DNA from: Mesocentrotus franciscanus
Lineage: Eukaryota; Echinodermata; Echinoidea; Camarodonta; Strongylocentrotidae
DNA length: 64,000 nucleotides
NCBI GenBank assembly: GCA_037976565.1
Contig: CP137680.1
Span: 28,476,873 to 28,540,872, forward strand
Direction of reading: 5' to 3'
The notes beneath the pieces were generated by a model, which saw nothing but the letters and a program-made list of their open reading frames with translations, searched no databases and was not told where the DNA came from. This document shows positions 1-16,000 of the stretch, piece after piece. The stretch's first letter is position 1, and each line of letters begins with the position of its first letter. Position numbers and translations under genes: made by a program.

Positions 1-539
1 TCGAACTCGGGATCTCATTATCGGAAAGCGTGCGCTCTACCAATCTTGACAAACCACATCCACATGAATAGTTACCTCAATGTGCATAGCGCGAAATCCT
101 GAATATGCTAGTACAGGGAATTCGGTCAGATGACCCCTTGATCGACGCCTAGATCACAAATGAAATAGTAATCATATACAAATAATGTCCCCATACCCCG
201 GTGTAATACTGGTTAATTCGAGTGCCCTCTTGTTTCGAGATGCAAAAAAATGAAAGTTTTGAATCATGATATTGTTTCGATTTATATAGCGCCTATAATA
301 TGATTGATAATCAATTCTAAGCGCTTTACAATGATATTATTACCCCGGTCATAGGATACAATGCAAACCAGCGCACATTGTGTGCACCATCTCCACTCCC
401 TGGGGAGCATTCCTTCCAAGTGGCTCATGGGCACTGGGAAGATCGTTCACTTAAAGACTTTAACCTCCTACCGGGTCCCCATGTACACACCTGAGTAGAG
501 AGCAGCAATAATTGTGGATAAATTGTCTTGCTGTAGGAC

Positions 540-618
540 AAAAAGGCAGTGGGCATGGTTCGAACTCGGGATCTCATTATCGGAAAGCGTGCGCTCTACC
601 AATCTTGAAAACCACATC
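540..618 (-). ncRNA. tRNA-like Pol III unit (example of about 53)
   Basis: The minus strand reads GATTGGTAGAGCGC (A-box-like) and, about 30 nt later, GAGTTCGAACC (B-box-like, matching the GGTTCGANNCC consensus of tRNA T-arms). A TTTTT run begins about 13 nt after the B box, where a tRNA gene would have its Pol III terminator. The cloverleaf is degenerate: the D stem, anticodon stem and T stem pair only partly, so this is a tRNA-derived head rather than a working tRNA gene. Some units have TTTT instead of TTTTT (for example near 7,244 and 8,923). Transcription is inferred, not shown. Confidence 0.55.
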
Positions 619-1097
619 CACATGAATAGTTACCTCAATGTGCATAGCGCGAAATCCTGAATATGCTAGTACAGGGAATTCGGTCAGATGACCCCTTGAT
701 CGACGCCTAGATCACAAATGAAATAGTAATCATATACAAATAATGTCCCCATACCCCGGTGTAATACTGGTTAATTCGAGTGCCCTCTTGTTTCGAGATG
801 CAAAGTGCAAAAATGAAATTTTGAATCATAATATTGTTTCGATTTATATAGCGCCTATATGATTGATAATCAATTCTAAGCGCTTTACAATGATATTATT
901 ACCCCGGTCATAGGATACAATGCAAACAAGCGCACATTGTGTGCACCATCTCCACTCCCTGGGGAGCATTCCTTCCAAGTGGCTCATGGGCATTGGGAAG
1001 ATCGTTCACTTAAAGACTTTAACCTCCTACCGGGTCTCCAATATACACCTGAGTAGAGAGCAGCAATAATTGTGGATAAATTGTCTTGCTGTAGGAC
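540..1097 (-). repeat. representative satellite unit
   Basis: One unit, with its parts given on the minus strand. The tRNA-like head runs from about 618 to 545 and the T run is at 544-540. For a complete SINE-like copy read the body downstream of a head, for example from the T run of the next head near 1,100 down to the tail at 895-838, which holds GTAAAGCGCTT and then GCGCTATATAAAT. The copy ends near a short A/T-variable stretch around 800-830. The spacer between about 620 and 795 contains CAGGGAATTCGG and ACCCCGGTGTAATACTGG and is the best conserved part of the array. Other units follow the same plan with small indels. Confidence 0.8.
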
Positions 1098-4000
1098 AAA
1101 AAGGCAGTGGGCATGGTTCGAACTCGGGATCTCATTATCGGAAAGCGTGCGCTCTACCAATCTTGAAAACCACATCCACATGAATAGTTACCTCAATGTG
1201 CATAGCGCGAAATCCTGAATATGCTAGTACAGGGAATTCGGTCAGATGACCCCTTGATCGACGCCTAGATCACAAATGAAATAGTAATCATATACAAATA
1301 ATGTCCCCATACCCCGGTGTAATACTGGTTAATTCGAGTGCCCTCTTGTTTTGGAGATGCAAAGTGCAAAAATTAAATTGTTGAATCATAATATTGTTTC
1401 GATTTATATAGCGCCTATATGATTGATAATCAATTCTAAGCGCTTTACAATGATATTATTACCCCGGTCATAGGATACAATGCAAACAAGCGCACATTGT
1501 GTGCACCATCTCCACTCCCTGGGAGCATTCCTTCCAAGTGGCTCATGGGCACTGGGAAGATCGTTCACTTAAAGACTTTAACCTCCTACCGGGTCCCCAT
1601 GTACACACCTGAGTAGAGAGCAGCAATAATTGTGGATAAATTGTCTTGCTGTAGGACAAAAAGGCAGTGGGCATGGTTCGAACTCGGGATCTCATTATCG
1701 GAAAGCGTGCGCTCTACCAATCTTGAAAACCACATCCACATGAATAGTTACCTCAATGTGCATAGCGCGAAATCCTGAATATGCTAGTACAGGGAATTCG
1801 GTCAGATGACCCCTTGATCGACGCCTAGATCACAAATGAAATAGTAATCATATACAAATAATGTCCCCATACCCCGGTGTAATACTGGTTAATTCGAGTG
1901 CCCTCTTGTTTCGGAGATGCAAAAATGAAATTGTTGAATCATAATATTGTTTCGATTTATATAGCGCCTATATGATTGATAATCAATTCTAAGCGCTTTA
2001 CAATGATATTATTACCCCGGTCATAGGGTACAATGCAAACAAGCGCACATTGTGTGCACCATCTCCACTCCCTGGGGAGCATTCCTTCCAAGTGGCTCAT
2101 GGGCATTGGGAAGATCGTTCACTTAAAGACTTTAAACTCCTACCGGGTCCCCATGTACACACCTGAGTAGAGAGCAGCAATAATTGTGGATAAATTGTCT
2201 TGCTGTAGGACAAAAAGGCAGTGGGCATGGTTCGAACTCGGGATCTCATTATCGGAAAGCGTGCGCTCTACCAATCTTGAAAACCACATCCACATGAATA
2301 GTTACCTCAATGTGCATAGCGCGAAATCCTGAATATGCTAGTACAGGGAATTCGGTCAGATGACCCCTTGATCGACGCCTAGATCACAAATGAAATAGTA
2401 ATCATATACAAATAATGTCCCCATACCCCGGTGTAATACTGGTTAATTCGAGTGCCCTCTTGTTTCGAGATGCAAAGTGCAAAATAAATTTTGAATCATA
2501 ATATTGTTTCGATTTATATAGCGCCTATATGATTGATAATCAATTCTAAGCGCTTTACAATGATATTATTACCCCGGTCATAGGATACAATGCAAACCAG
2601 CGCACATTGTGTGCACCATCTCCACTCCCTGGGGAGCATTCCTTCCAAGTGGCTCATGGGCACTGGGAAGATCGTTCACTTAAAGACTTTAACCTCCTAC
2701 CGGGTCCCCATGTACACACCTGAGTAGAGAGCAGCAATAATTGTGGATAAATTGTCTTGCTGTAGGACAAAAAGGCAGTGGGCATGGTTCGAACTCGGGA
2801 TCTCATTATCGGAAAGCGTGCGCTCTACCAATCTTGAAAACCACATCCACATGAATAGTTACCTCAATGTGCATAGCGCGAAATCCTGAATATGCTAGTA
2901 CAGGGAATTCGGTCAGATGACCCCTTGATCGACGCCTAGATCACAAATGAAATAGTAATCATATACAAATAATGTCCCCATACCCCGGTGTAATACTGGT
3001 TAATTCGAGTGCCCTCTTGTTTCTGAGATGCAAAGTGCAAAAATGAAAATTTTGAATCATGATATTGTTTCGATTTATATAGCGCCTATATGATTGATAA
3101 TCAATTCTAAGCGCTTTACAATGATATTATTACCCCGGTCATAGGATACAATGCAAACAAGCGCACATTGTGTGCACCATCTCCACTCCCTGGGGAGCAT
3201 TCCTTCCAAGTGGCTCATGGGCATTGGGAAGATCGTTCACTTAAAGACTTTAACCTCCTACCGGGTCTCCAAATATACACCTGAGTAGAGAGCAGCAATA
3301 ATTGTGGATAAATTGTCTTGCTGTAGGACAAAAAGGCAGTGGGCATGGTTCGAACTCGGGATCTCATTATCGGAAAGCGTGCGCTCTACCAATCTTGACA
3401 AACCACATCCACATGAATAGTTACCTCAATGTGCATAGCGCGAAATCCTGAATATGCTAGTACAGGGAATTCGGTCAGATGACCCCTTGATCGACGCCTA
3501 GATCACAAATGAAATAGTAATCATATACAAATAATGTCCCCATACCCCGGTGTAATACTGGTTAATTCGAGTGCCCTCTTGTTTCGAGATGCAAAGTGCA
3601 AAATGAAAGTTTTGAATCATGATATTGTTTCGATTTATATAGCGCCTATATGATTGATAATCAATTCTAAGCGCTTTACAATGATATTATTACCCCGGTC
3701 ATAGGATACAATGCAAACCAGCGCACATTGTGTGCACCATCTCCACTCACTGGGGAGCTTTCCTTCCAAGCAGCTAATGGGCATTGGGAAGATCGTTCAC
3801 TTAAAGACCTGAACCTCCTAACGGGTCCCCATGTACACACCTGAGTAGAGAGCAGCAATAATTGTGGATAAATTGTCTTGCTGTAGGACAAAAAGGCAGT
3901 GGGCATGGTTCGAACTCGGGATCTCATTATCGGAAAGCGTGCGCTCTACCAATCTTGAAAACCACATCCACATGAATAGTTACCTCAATGTGCATAGCGC

Positions 4001-7000
4001 GAAATCCTGAATATGCTAGTACAGGGAATTCGGTCAGATGACCCCTTGATCGACGCCTAGATCACAAATGAAATAGTAATCATATACAAATAATGTCCCC
4101 ATACCCCGGTGTAATACTGGTTAATTCGAGTGCCCTCTTGTTTCGAGATGCAAAGTGCAAAAATGAAAGTTTTGAATCATGATATTGTTTCGATTTATAT
4201 AGCGCCTATATGATTGATAATCAATTCTAAGCGCTTTACAATGATATTATTACCCCGGTCATAGGATACAATGCAAACCAGCGCACATTGTGTGCACCAT
4301 CTCCACTCCCTGGGGAGCATTCCTTCCAAGTGGCTCATGGGCATTGGGAAGATCGTTCACTTAAAGACTTTAACCTCCTACCGGGTCTCCAAATACACAC
4401 CTGAGTAGAGAGCAGCAATAATTGTGGATAAATTGTCTTGCTGTAGGACAAAAAGGCAGTGGGCATGGTTCGAACTCGGGATCTCATTATCGGAAAGCGT
4501 GCGCTCTACCAATCTTGAAAACCACATCCACATGAATAGTTACCTCAATGTGCATAGCGCGAAATCCTGAATATGCTAGTACAGGGAATTCGGTCAGATG
4601 ACCCCTTGATCGACGCCTAGATCACAAATGAAATAGTAATCATATACAAATAATGTCCCCATACCCCGGTGTAATACTGGTTAATTCGAGTGCCCTCTTG
4701 TTTCGAGATGCAAAGTGCAAAAATTAAATTGTTGAATCATAATATTGTTTCGATTTATATAGCGCCTATATGATTGATAATCAATTCTAAGCGCTTTACA
4801 ATGATATTATTACCCCGGTCATAGTATACAATGCAAACAAGCGCACATTGTGTGCACCATCTCCACTCCCTGGGGAGCATTCCTTCCAAGTGGCTCATGG
4901 GCATTGGGAAGATCGTTCACTTAAAGACTTTAAACTCCTACCGGGTCCCCATGTACACACCTGAGTAGAGAGCAGCAATAATTGTGGATAAATTGTCTTG
5001 CTGTAGGACAAAAAGGCAGTGGGCATGGTTCGAACTCGGGATCTCATTATCGGAAAGCGTGCGCTCTACCAATCTTGAAAACCACATCCACATGAATAGT
5101 TACCTCAATGTGCATAGCGCGAAATCCTGAATATGCTAGTACAGGGAATTCGGTCAGATGACCCCTTGATCGACGCCTAGATCACAAATGAAATAGTAAT
5201 CATATACAAATAATGTCCCCATACCCCGGTGTAATACTGGTTAATTCGAGTGCCCTCTTGTTTCGAGATGCAAAGTGCAAAAATTAAATTGTTGAATCAT
5301 AATATTGTTTCGATTTATATAGCGCCTATATGATTGATAATCAATTCTAAGCGCTTTACAATGATATTATTACCCCGGTCATAGGATACAATGCAAACAA
5401 GCGCACATTGTGTGCACCATCTCCACTCCCTGGGAGCATTCCTTCCAAGTGGCTCATGGGCATTGGGAAGATCGTTCACTTAAAGACTTTAAACTCCTAC
5501 CGGGTCCCCATGTACACACCTGAGTAGAGAGCAGCAATAATTGTGGATAAATTGTCTTGCTGTAGGACAAAAAGGCAGTGGGCATGGTTCGAACTCGGGA
5601 TCTCATTATCGGAAAGCGTGCGCTCTACCAATCTTGAAAACCACATCCACATGAATAGTTACCTCAATGTGCATAGCGCGAAATCCTGAATATGCTAGTA
5701 CAGGGAATTCGGTCAGATGACCCCTTGATCGACGCCTAGATCACAAATGAAATAGTAATCATATACAAATAATGTCCCCATACCCCGGTGTAATACTGGT
5801 TAATTCGAGTGCCCTCTTGTTTCGAGATGCAAAGTGCAAAATTAAATTGTTGAATCATAATATTGTTTCGATTTATATAGCGCCTATATGATTGATAATC
5901 AATTCTAAGCGCTTTACAATGATATTATTACCCCGGTCATAGGATACAATGCAAACAAGCGCACATTGTGTGCACCATCTCCACTCCCTGGGGAGCATTC
6001 CTTCCAAGTGGCTCATGGGCACTGGGAAGATCGTTCACTTAAAGACTTTAACCTCCTACCGGGTCCCCATGTACACACCTGAGTAGAGAGCAGCAATAAT
6101 TGTGGATAAATTGTCTTGCTGTAGGACAAAAAGGCAGTGGGCATGGTTCGAACTCGGGATCTCATTATCGGAAAGCGTGCGCTCTACCAATCTTGAAAAC
6201 CACATCCACATGAATAGTTACCTCAATGTGCATAGCGCGAAATCCTGAATATGCTAGTACAGGGAATTCGGTCAGATGACCCCTTGATCGACGCCTAGAT
6301 CACAAATGAAATAGTAATCATATACAAATAATGTCCCCATACCCCGGTGTAATACTGGTTAATTCGAGTGCCCTCTTGTTTCGAGATGCAAAGTGCAAAA
6401 TTAAATTGTTGAATCATAATATTGTTTCGATTTATATAGCGCCTATATGATTGATAATCAATTCTAAGCGCTTTACAATGATATTATTACCCCGGTCATA
6501 GGGTACAATGCAAACAAGCGCACATTGTGTGCACCATCTCCACTCCCTGGGAAGCATTCCTTCCAAGTGGCTCATGGGCATTGGGAAGATCGTTCACTTA
6601 AAGACTTTAACCTCCTACCGGGTCTCCAAATATACACCTGAGTAGAGAGCAGCAATAATTGTGGATAAATTGTCTTGCTGTAGGACAAAAAGGCAGTGGG
6701 CATGGTTCGAACTCGGGATCTCATTATCGGAAAGCGTGCGCTCTACCAATCTTGAAAACCACATCCACATGAATAGTTACCTCAATGTGCATAGCGCGAA
6801 ATCCTGAATATGCTAGTACAGGGAATTCGGTCAGATGACCCCTTGATCGACGCCTAGATCACAAATGAAATAGTAATCATATACAAATAATGTCCCCATA
6901 CCCCGGTGTAATACTGGTTAATTCGAGTGCCCTCTTGTTTCGAGATGCAAAGTGCAAAAATTAAATTGTTGAATCATAATATTGTTTCGATTTATATAGC

Positions 7001-10000
7001 GCCTATATGATTGATAATCAATTCTAAGCGCTTTACAATGATATTATTACCCCGGTCATAGGGTACAATGCAAACAAGCGCACATTGTGTGCACCATCTC
7101 CACTCCCTGGGAGCATTCCTTCCAAGTGGCTCATGGGCATTGAGAAGATCGTTCACTTAAAGACTTTAACCTCCTACCGGGTCTCCAAATATACACCTGA
7201 GTAGAGAGCAGCAATAATTGTGGATAAATTGTCTTGCTGTAGGACAAAAGGCAGTGGGCATGGTTCGAACTCGGGATCTCATTATCGGAAAGCGTGCGCT
7301 CTACCAATCTTGACAAACCACATCCACATGAATAGTTACCTCAATGTGCATAGCGCGAAATCCTGAATATGCTAGTACAGGGAATTCGGTCAGATGACCC
7401 CCTTGATCGACGCCTAGATCACAAATGAAATAGTAATCATATACAAATAATGTCCCCATACCCCGGTGTAATACTGGTTAATTCGAGTGCCCTCTTGTTT
7501 TGGAGATGCAAAGTGCAAAATTAAATTGTTGAATCATAATATTGTTTCGATTTATATAGCGCCTATATGATTGATAATCAATTCTAAGCGCTTTACAATG
7601 ATATTATTACCCCGGTCATAGTACAATGCAAACAAGCGCACATTGTGTGCACCATCTCCACTCCCTGGGGAGCATTCCTTCAAAGTGGCTCATGGGCATT
7701 GGGAAGATCGTTCACTTAAAGACTTTAACCTCCTACCGGGTCCCCATGTACACACCTGAGTAGAGAGCAGCAATAATTGTGGATAAATTGTCTTGCTGTA
7801 GGACAAAAAGGCAGTGGGCATGGTTCGAACTCGGGATCTCATTATCGGAAAGCGTGCGCTCTACCAATCTTGAAAACCACATCCACATGAATAGTTACCT
7901 CAATGTGCATAGCGCGAAATCCTGAATATGCTAGTACAGGGAATTCGGTCAGATGACCCCTTGATCGACGCCTAGATCACAAATGAAATAGTAATCATAT
8001 ACAAATAATGTCCCCATACCCCGGTGTAATACTGGTTAATTCGAGTGCCCTCTTGTTTCGGAGATGCAAAGTGCAAAACTAAATTGTTGAATCATAATAT
8101 TGTTTCGATTTATATAGCGCCTATATGATTGATAATCAATTCTAAGCGCTTTACAATGATATTATTACCCCGGTCATAGGATACAATGCAAACAAGCGCA
8201 CATTGTGTGCACCATCTCCACTCCCTGGGGAGCATTCCTTCCAAGTGGCTCATGGGCACTGGGAAGATCGTTCACTTAAAGACTTTAACCTCCTACCGGG
8301 TCCCCATGTACACACCTGAGTAGAGAGCAGCAATAATTGTGGATAAATTGTCTTGCTGTAGGACAAAAAGGCAGTGGGCATGGTTCGAACTCGGGATCTC
8401 ATTATCGGAAAGCGTGCGCTCTACCAATCTTGAAAACCACATCCACATGAATAGTTACCTCAATGTGCATAGCGCGAAATCCTGAATATGCTAGTACAGG
8501 GAATTCGGTCAGATGACCCCTTGATCGACGCCTAGATCACAAATGAAATAGTAATCATATACAAATAATGTCCCCATACCCCGGTGTAATACTGGTTAAT
8601 TCGAGTGCCCTCTTGTTTCGGAGATGCAAAGTGCAAAAATAAAATTGTTGAATCATAATATTGTTTCGATTTATATAGCGCCTATATGATTGATAATCAA
8701 TTCTAAGCGCTTTACAATGATATTATTACCCCGGTCATAGGGTACAATGCAAACAAGCGCACATTGTGTGCACCATCTCCACTCCCTGGGAGCATTCCTT
8801 CCAAGTGGCTCATGGGCATTGGAAGATCGTTCACTTAAAGACTTTAACCTCCTACCGGGTCTCCAAATATACACCTGAGTAGAGAGCAGCAATAATTGTG
8901 GATAAATTGTCTTGCTGTAGGACAAAAGGCAGTGGGCATGGTTCGAACTCGGGATCTCATTATCGGAAAGCGTGCGCTCTACCAATCTTGAAAACCACAT
9001 CCACATGAATAGTTACCTCAATGTGCATAGCGCGAAATCCTGAATATGCTAGTACAGGGAATTCGGTCAGATGACCCCTTGATCGACGCCTAGATCACAA
9101 ATGAAATAGTAATCATATACAAATAATGTCCCCATACCCCGGTGTAATACTGGTTAATTCGAGTGCCCTCTTGTTTCGGAGATGCAAAGTGCAAAATTAA
9201 ATTGTTGAATCATAATATTGTTTCGATTTATATAGCGCCTATATGATTGATAATCAATTCTAAGCGCTTTACAATGATATTATTACCCCGGTCATAGGGT
9301 ACAATGCAAACAAGCGCACATTGTGTGCACCATCTCCACTCCCTGGGGAGCATTCCTTCCAAGTGGCTCATGGGCATTGAGAAGATCGTTCACTTAAAGA
9401 CTTTAACCTCCTACCGGGTCTCCAAATATACACCTGAGTAGAGAGCAGCAATAATTGTGGATAAATTGTCTTGCTGTAGGACAAAAAGGCAGTGGGCATG
9501 GTTCGAACTCGGGATCTCATTATCGGAAAGCGTGCGCTCTACCAATCTTGACAAACCACATCCACATGAATAGTTACCTCAATGTGCATAGCGCGAAATC
9601 CTGAATATGCTAGTACAGGGAATTCGGTCAGATGACCCCTTGATCGACGCCTAGATCACAAATGAAATAGTAATCATATACAAATAATGTCCCCATACCC
9701 CGGTGTAATACTGGTTAATTCGAGTGCCCTCTTGTTTCGGAGATGCAAAGTGCAAAAATTAAATTGTTGAATCATAATATTGTTTCGATTTATATAGCGC
9801 CTATATGATTGATAATCAATTCTAAGCGCTTTACAATGATATTATTACCCCGGTCATAGGGTACAATGCAAACAAGCGCACATTGTGTGCACCATCTCCA
9901 CTCCCTGGGAAGCATTCCTTCCAAGTGGCTCATGGGCATTGGGAAGATCGTTCACTTAAAGACTTTAACCTCCTACCGGGTCCCCATGTATACACCTGAG

Positions 10001-13000
10001 TAGAGAGCAGCAATAATTGTGGATAAATTGTCTTGCTGTAGGACAAAAAGGCAGTGGGCATGGTTCGAACTCGGGATCTCATTATCGGAAAGCGTGCGCT
10101 CTACCAATCTTGACAAACCACATCCACATGAATAGTTACCTCAATGTGCATAGCGCGAAATCCTGAATATGCTAGTACAGGGAATTCGGTCAGATGACCC
10201 CTTGATCGACGCCTAGATCACAAATGAAATAGTAATCATATACAAATAATGTCCCCATACCCCGGTGTAATACTGGTTAATTCGAGTGCCCTCTTGTTTC
10301 GAGATGCAAAGTGCAAAATTAAATTGTTGAATCATAATATTGTTTCGATTTATATAGCGCCTATATGATTGATAATCAATTCTAAGCGCTTTACAATGAT
10401 ATTATTACCCCGGTCATAGGGTACAATGCAAACAAGCGCACATTGTGTGCACCATCTCCACTCCCTGGGGAGCATTCCTTCCAAGTGGCTCATGGGCATT
10501 GAGAAGATCGTTCACTTAAAGACTTTAACCTCCTACCGGGTCTCCAAATATACACCTGAGTAGAGAGCAGCAATAATCATCGATAAATTAGCTTGCTGAA
10601 GGACAAAAAGGCAGTGGGCATGGTTCGAACTCGGGATCTCATTATCGGAAAGCGTGCGCTCTACCAATCTTGACAAACCACATCCACATGAATAGTTACC
10701 TCAATGTGCATAGCGCGAAATCCTGAATATGCTAGTACAGGGAATTCGGTCAGATGACCCCTTGATCGACGCCTAGATCACAAATGAAATAGTAATCATA
10801 TACAAATAATGTCCCCATACCCCGGTGTAATACTGGTTAATTCGAGTGCCCTCTTGTTTTGGAGATGCAAAGTGCAAAAATTAAATTGTTGAATCATAAT
10901 ATTGTTTCGATTTATATAGCGCCTATATGATTGATAATCAATTCTAAGCGCTTTACAATGATATTATTACCCCGGTCATAGTATACAATGCAAACAAGCG
11001 CACATTGTGTGCACCATCTCCACTCCCTGGGGAGCATTCCTTCAAAGTGGCTCATGGGCATTGGGAAGATCGTTCACTTAAAGACTTTAAACTCCTACCG
11101 GGTCCCCATGTACACACCTGAGTAGAGAGCAGCAATAATTGTGGATAAATTGTCTTGCTGTAGGACAAAAAGGCAGTGGGCATGGTTCGAACTCGGGATC
11201 TCATTATCGGAAAGCGTGCGCTCTACCAATCTTGAAAAACCACATCCACATGAATAGTTACCTCAATGTGCATAGCGCGAAATCCTGAATATGCTAGTAC
11301 AGGGAATTCGGTCAGATGACCCCTTGATCGACGCCTAGATCACAAATGAAATAGTAATCATATACAAATAATGTCCCCATACCCCGGTGTAATACTGGTT
11401 AATTCGAGTGCCCTCTTGTTTCGGAGATGCAAAGTGCAGAAACTAAATTGTTGAATCATGATATTGTTTCGATTTATATAGCGCCTATATGATTGATAAT
11501 CAATTCTAAGCGCTTTACAATGATATTATTACCCCGGTCATAGGATACAATGCAAACCAGCGCACATTGTGTGCACCATCTCCACTCCCTGGGGAGCATT
11601 CCTTCCAAGTGGCTAATGGGCATTAAGAAGATCGTTCAAATAAAGACTTTCCTCCTACCGGGTCCCCATGTACACACCTGAGTAGAGAGAAGCAATAATT
11701 GTGGATAAATTGTCTTGCTGTAGGACAAAAAGGCAGTGGGCATGGTTCGAACTCGGGATCTCATTATCGGAAAGCGTGCGCTCTACCAATCTTGATAAAC
11801 CACATCCACATGAATAGTTACATCAATGTGCATAGCGCGAAATCCTGAATATGCTAGTACAGGGAATTCGGTCAGATGACCCCTTGATCGACGCCTAGAT
11901 CACAAATGAAATAGTAATCATATACAAATAATGTCCCCATACCCCGGTGTAATACTGGTTAATTCGAGTGCCCTCTTGTTTCGGAGATGCAAAGTGCAAA
12001 AATTAAATTTTGAATCATAATATTGTTTCGATTTATATAGCGCCTATATGATTGATAATCAATTCTAAGCGCTTTACAATGATATTATTACCCCGGTCAT
12101 AGGTACAATGCAAACAAGCGCACATTGTGTGCACCATCTCCACTCCCTGGGAGCATTCCTTCCAAGTGGCTCATGGGCATTGGAAGATCGTTCACTTAAA
12201 GACTTTAACCTCCTACCGGGTCTCCAAATATACACCTGAGTAGAGAGCAGCAATAATTGTGGATAAATTGTCTTGCTGTAGGACAAAAAGGCAGTGGGCA
12301 TGGTTCGAACTCGGGATCTCATTATCGGAAAGCGTGCGCTCTACCAATCTTGACAAACCACATCCACATGAATAGTTACCTCAATGTGCATAGCGCGAAA
12401 TCCTGAATATGCTAGTACAGGGAATTCGGTCAGATGACCCCTTGATCGACGCCTAGATCACAAATGAAATAGTAATCATATACAAATAATGTCCCCATAC
12501 CCCGGTGTAATACTGGTTAATTCGAGTGCCCTCTTGTTTCGAGATGCAAAGTGCAAAAATTAAGTTGTTGAATCATAATATTGTTTCGATTTATATAGCG
12601 CCTATATGATTGATAATCAATTCTAAGCGCTTTACAATGATATTATTACCCCGGTCATAGGGTACAATGCAAACAAGCGCACATTGTGTGCACCATTTCC
12701 ACTCCCTGGGGGCATTCCTTCCAAGTGGCTCATGGGCATTGGAAGATCGTTCACTTAAAGACTTTAACCTCCTACCGGGTCTCCAAATATACACCTGAGT
12801 AGAGAGCAGCAATAATTGTGGATAAATTGTCTTGCTGTAGGACAAAAAGGCAGTGGGCATGGTTCGAACTCGGGATCTCATTATCGGAAAGCGTGCGCTC
12901 TACCAATCTTGACAAACCACATCCACATGAATAGTTACCTCAATGTGCATAGCGCGAAATCCTGAATATGCTAGTACAGGGAATTCGGTCAGATGACCCC

Positions 13001-16000
13001 TTGATCGACGCCTAGATCACAAATGAAATAGTAATCATATACAAATAATGTCCCCATACCCCGGTGTAATACTGGTTAATTCGAGTGCCCTCTTGTTTCG
13101 GAGATGCAAAGTGCAAAATTAAATTTTGAATCATAATATTGTTTCGATTTATATAGCGCCTATATGATTGATAATCAATTCTAAGCGCTTTACAATGATA
13201 TTATTACCCCGGTCATAGGGTACAATGCAAACAAGCGCACATTGTGTGCACCATCTCCACTCCCTGGGGAGCATTCCTTCCAAGTGGCTCATGGGCATTG
13301 GGAAGATCGTTCACTTAAAGACTTTAACCTCCTACCGGGTCTCCAAATATACACCTGAGTAGAGAGCAGCAATAATTGTGGATAAATTGTCTTGCTGTAG
13401 GACAAAAAGGCAGTGGGCATGGTTCGAACTCGGGATCTCATTATCGGAAAGCGTGCGCTCTACCAATCTTGACAAACCACATCCACATGAATAGTTACCT
13501 CAATGTGCATAGCGCGAAATCCTGAATATGCTAGTACAGGGAATTCGGTCAGATGACCCCTTGATCGACGCCTAGATCACAAATGAAATAGTAATCATAT
13601 ACAAATAATGTCCCCATACCCCGGTGTAATACTGGTTAATTCGAGTGCCCTCTTGTTTCGAGATGCAAAGTGCAAAATGAAAATTTTGAATCATGATATT
13701 GTTTCGATTTATATAGCGCCTATATGATTGATAATCAATTCTAAGCGCTTTACAATGATATTATTACCCCGGTCATAGGATACAATGCAAACCAGCGCAC
13801 ATTGTGTGCACCATCTCCACTCCCTGGGAGCATTCCTTCCAAGTGGCTCATGGGCATTGGGAAGATCGTTCACTTAAAGACTTTAACCTCCTACCGGGTC
13901 CCCATATACACCTGAGTAGAGAGCAGCAATAATTGTGGATAAATTGTCTTGCTGTAGGACAAAAAGGCAGTGGGCATGGTTCGAACTCGGGATCTCATTA
14001 TCGGAAAGCGTGCGCTCTACCAATCTTGACAAACCACATCCACATGAATAGTTACCTCAATGTGCATAGCGCGAAATCCTGAATATGCTAGTACAGGGAA
14101 TTCGGTCAGATGACCCCTTGATCGACGCCTAGATCACAAATGAAATAGTAATCATATACAAATAATGTCCCCATACCCCGGTGTAATACTGGTTAATTCG
14201 AGTGCCCTCTTGTTTCGGAGATGCAAAGTGCAAAATGAAATTTTGAATCATAATATTGTTTCGATTTATATAGCGCCTATATGATTGATAATCAATTCTA
14301 AGCGCTTTACAATGATATTATTACCCCGGTCATAGGATACAATGCAAACAAGCGCACATTGTGTGCACCATCTCCACTCCCTGGGGAGCATTCCTTCCAA
14401 GTGGCTCATGGGCATTGAGAAGATCGTTCACTTAAAGACTTTAACCTCCTACCGGGTCTCCAATATACACCTGAGTAGAGAGCAGCAATAATTGTGGATA
14501 AATTGTCTTGCTGTAGGACAAAAAGGCAGTGGGCATGGTTCGAACTCGGGATCTCATTATCGGAAAGCGTGCGCTCTACCAATCTTGACAAACCACATCC
14601 ACATGAATAGTTACCTCAATGTGCATAGCGCGAAATCCTGAATATGCTAGTACAGGGAATTCGGTCAGATGACCCCTTGATCGACGCCTAGATCACAAAT
14701 GAAATAGTAATCATATACAAATAATGTCCCCATACCCCGGTGTAATACTGGTTAATTCGAGTGCCCTCTTGTTTTGGAGATGCAAAGTGCAAAATTAAAT
14801 TGTTGAATCATAATATTGTTTCGATTTATATAGCGCCTATATGATTGATAATCAATTCTAAGCGCTTTACAATGATATTATTACCCCGGTCATAGGATAC
14901 AATGCAAACAAGCGCACATTGTGTGCACCATCTCCACTCCCTGGGGAGCATTCCTCCCAAGTGGCTCATGGGCATTGGGAAGATCGTTCACTTAAAGACT
15001 TTAACCTCCTACCGGGTCCTCCATGTACACACCTGAGTAGAGAGCAGCAATAATTGTGGATAAATTGTCTTGCTGTAGGACAAAAAGGCAGTGGGCATGG
15101 TTCGAACTCGGGATCTCATTATCGGAAAGCGTGCGCTCTACCAATCTTGAAAACCACATCCACATGAATAGTTACCTCAATGTGCATAGCGCGAAATCCT
15201 GAATATGCTAGTACAGGGAATTCGGTCAGATGACCCCTTGATCGACGCCTAGATCACAAATGAAATAGTAATCATATACAAATAATGTCCCCATACCCCG
15301 GTGTAATACTGGTTAATTCGAGTGCCCTCTTGTTTCGAGATGCAAAGTGCAAAACTAAATTGTTGAATCATGATATTGTTTCGATTTATATAGCGCCTAT
15401 ATGATTGATAATCAATTCTAAGCGCTTTACAATGATATTATTACCCCGGTCATAGGATACAATGCAAACCAGCGCACATTGTGTGCACCATCTCCACTCC
15501 CTGGGGAGCATTCCTTCCAAGTGGCTCATGGGCATTGGGAAGATCGTTCACTTAAAGACTTTAACCTCCTACCGGGTCCCCATATACACCTGAGTAGAGA
15601 GCAGCAATAATTGTGGATAAATTGTCTTGCTGTAGGACAAAAAGGCAGTGGGCATGGTTCGAACTCGAAATCTCATTATCGGAAAGCGTGCGCTCTACCA
15701 ATCTTGACAAACCACATCCACATGAATAGTTACCTCAATGTGCATAGCGCGAAATCCTGAATATGCTAGTACAGGGAATTCGGTCAGATGACCCCTTGAT
15801 CGACGCCTAGATCACAAATGAAATAGTAATCATATACAAATAATGTCCCCATACCCCGGTGTAATACTGGTTAATTCGAGTGCCCTCTTGTTTCGAGATG
15901 CAAAGTGCAAAACTAAATTGTTGAATCATAATATTGTTTCGATTTATATAGCGCCTATATGATTGATAATCAATTCTAAGCGCTTTACAATGATATTATT

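Noticed and set aside
545..618. Functional tRNA gene
   Set aside because: A/B boxes are present, but the D, anticodon and T stems pair poorly, so a charged tRNA is unlikely.
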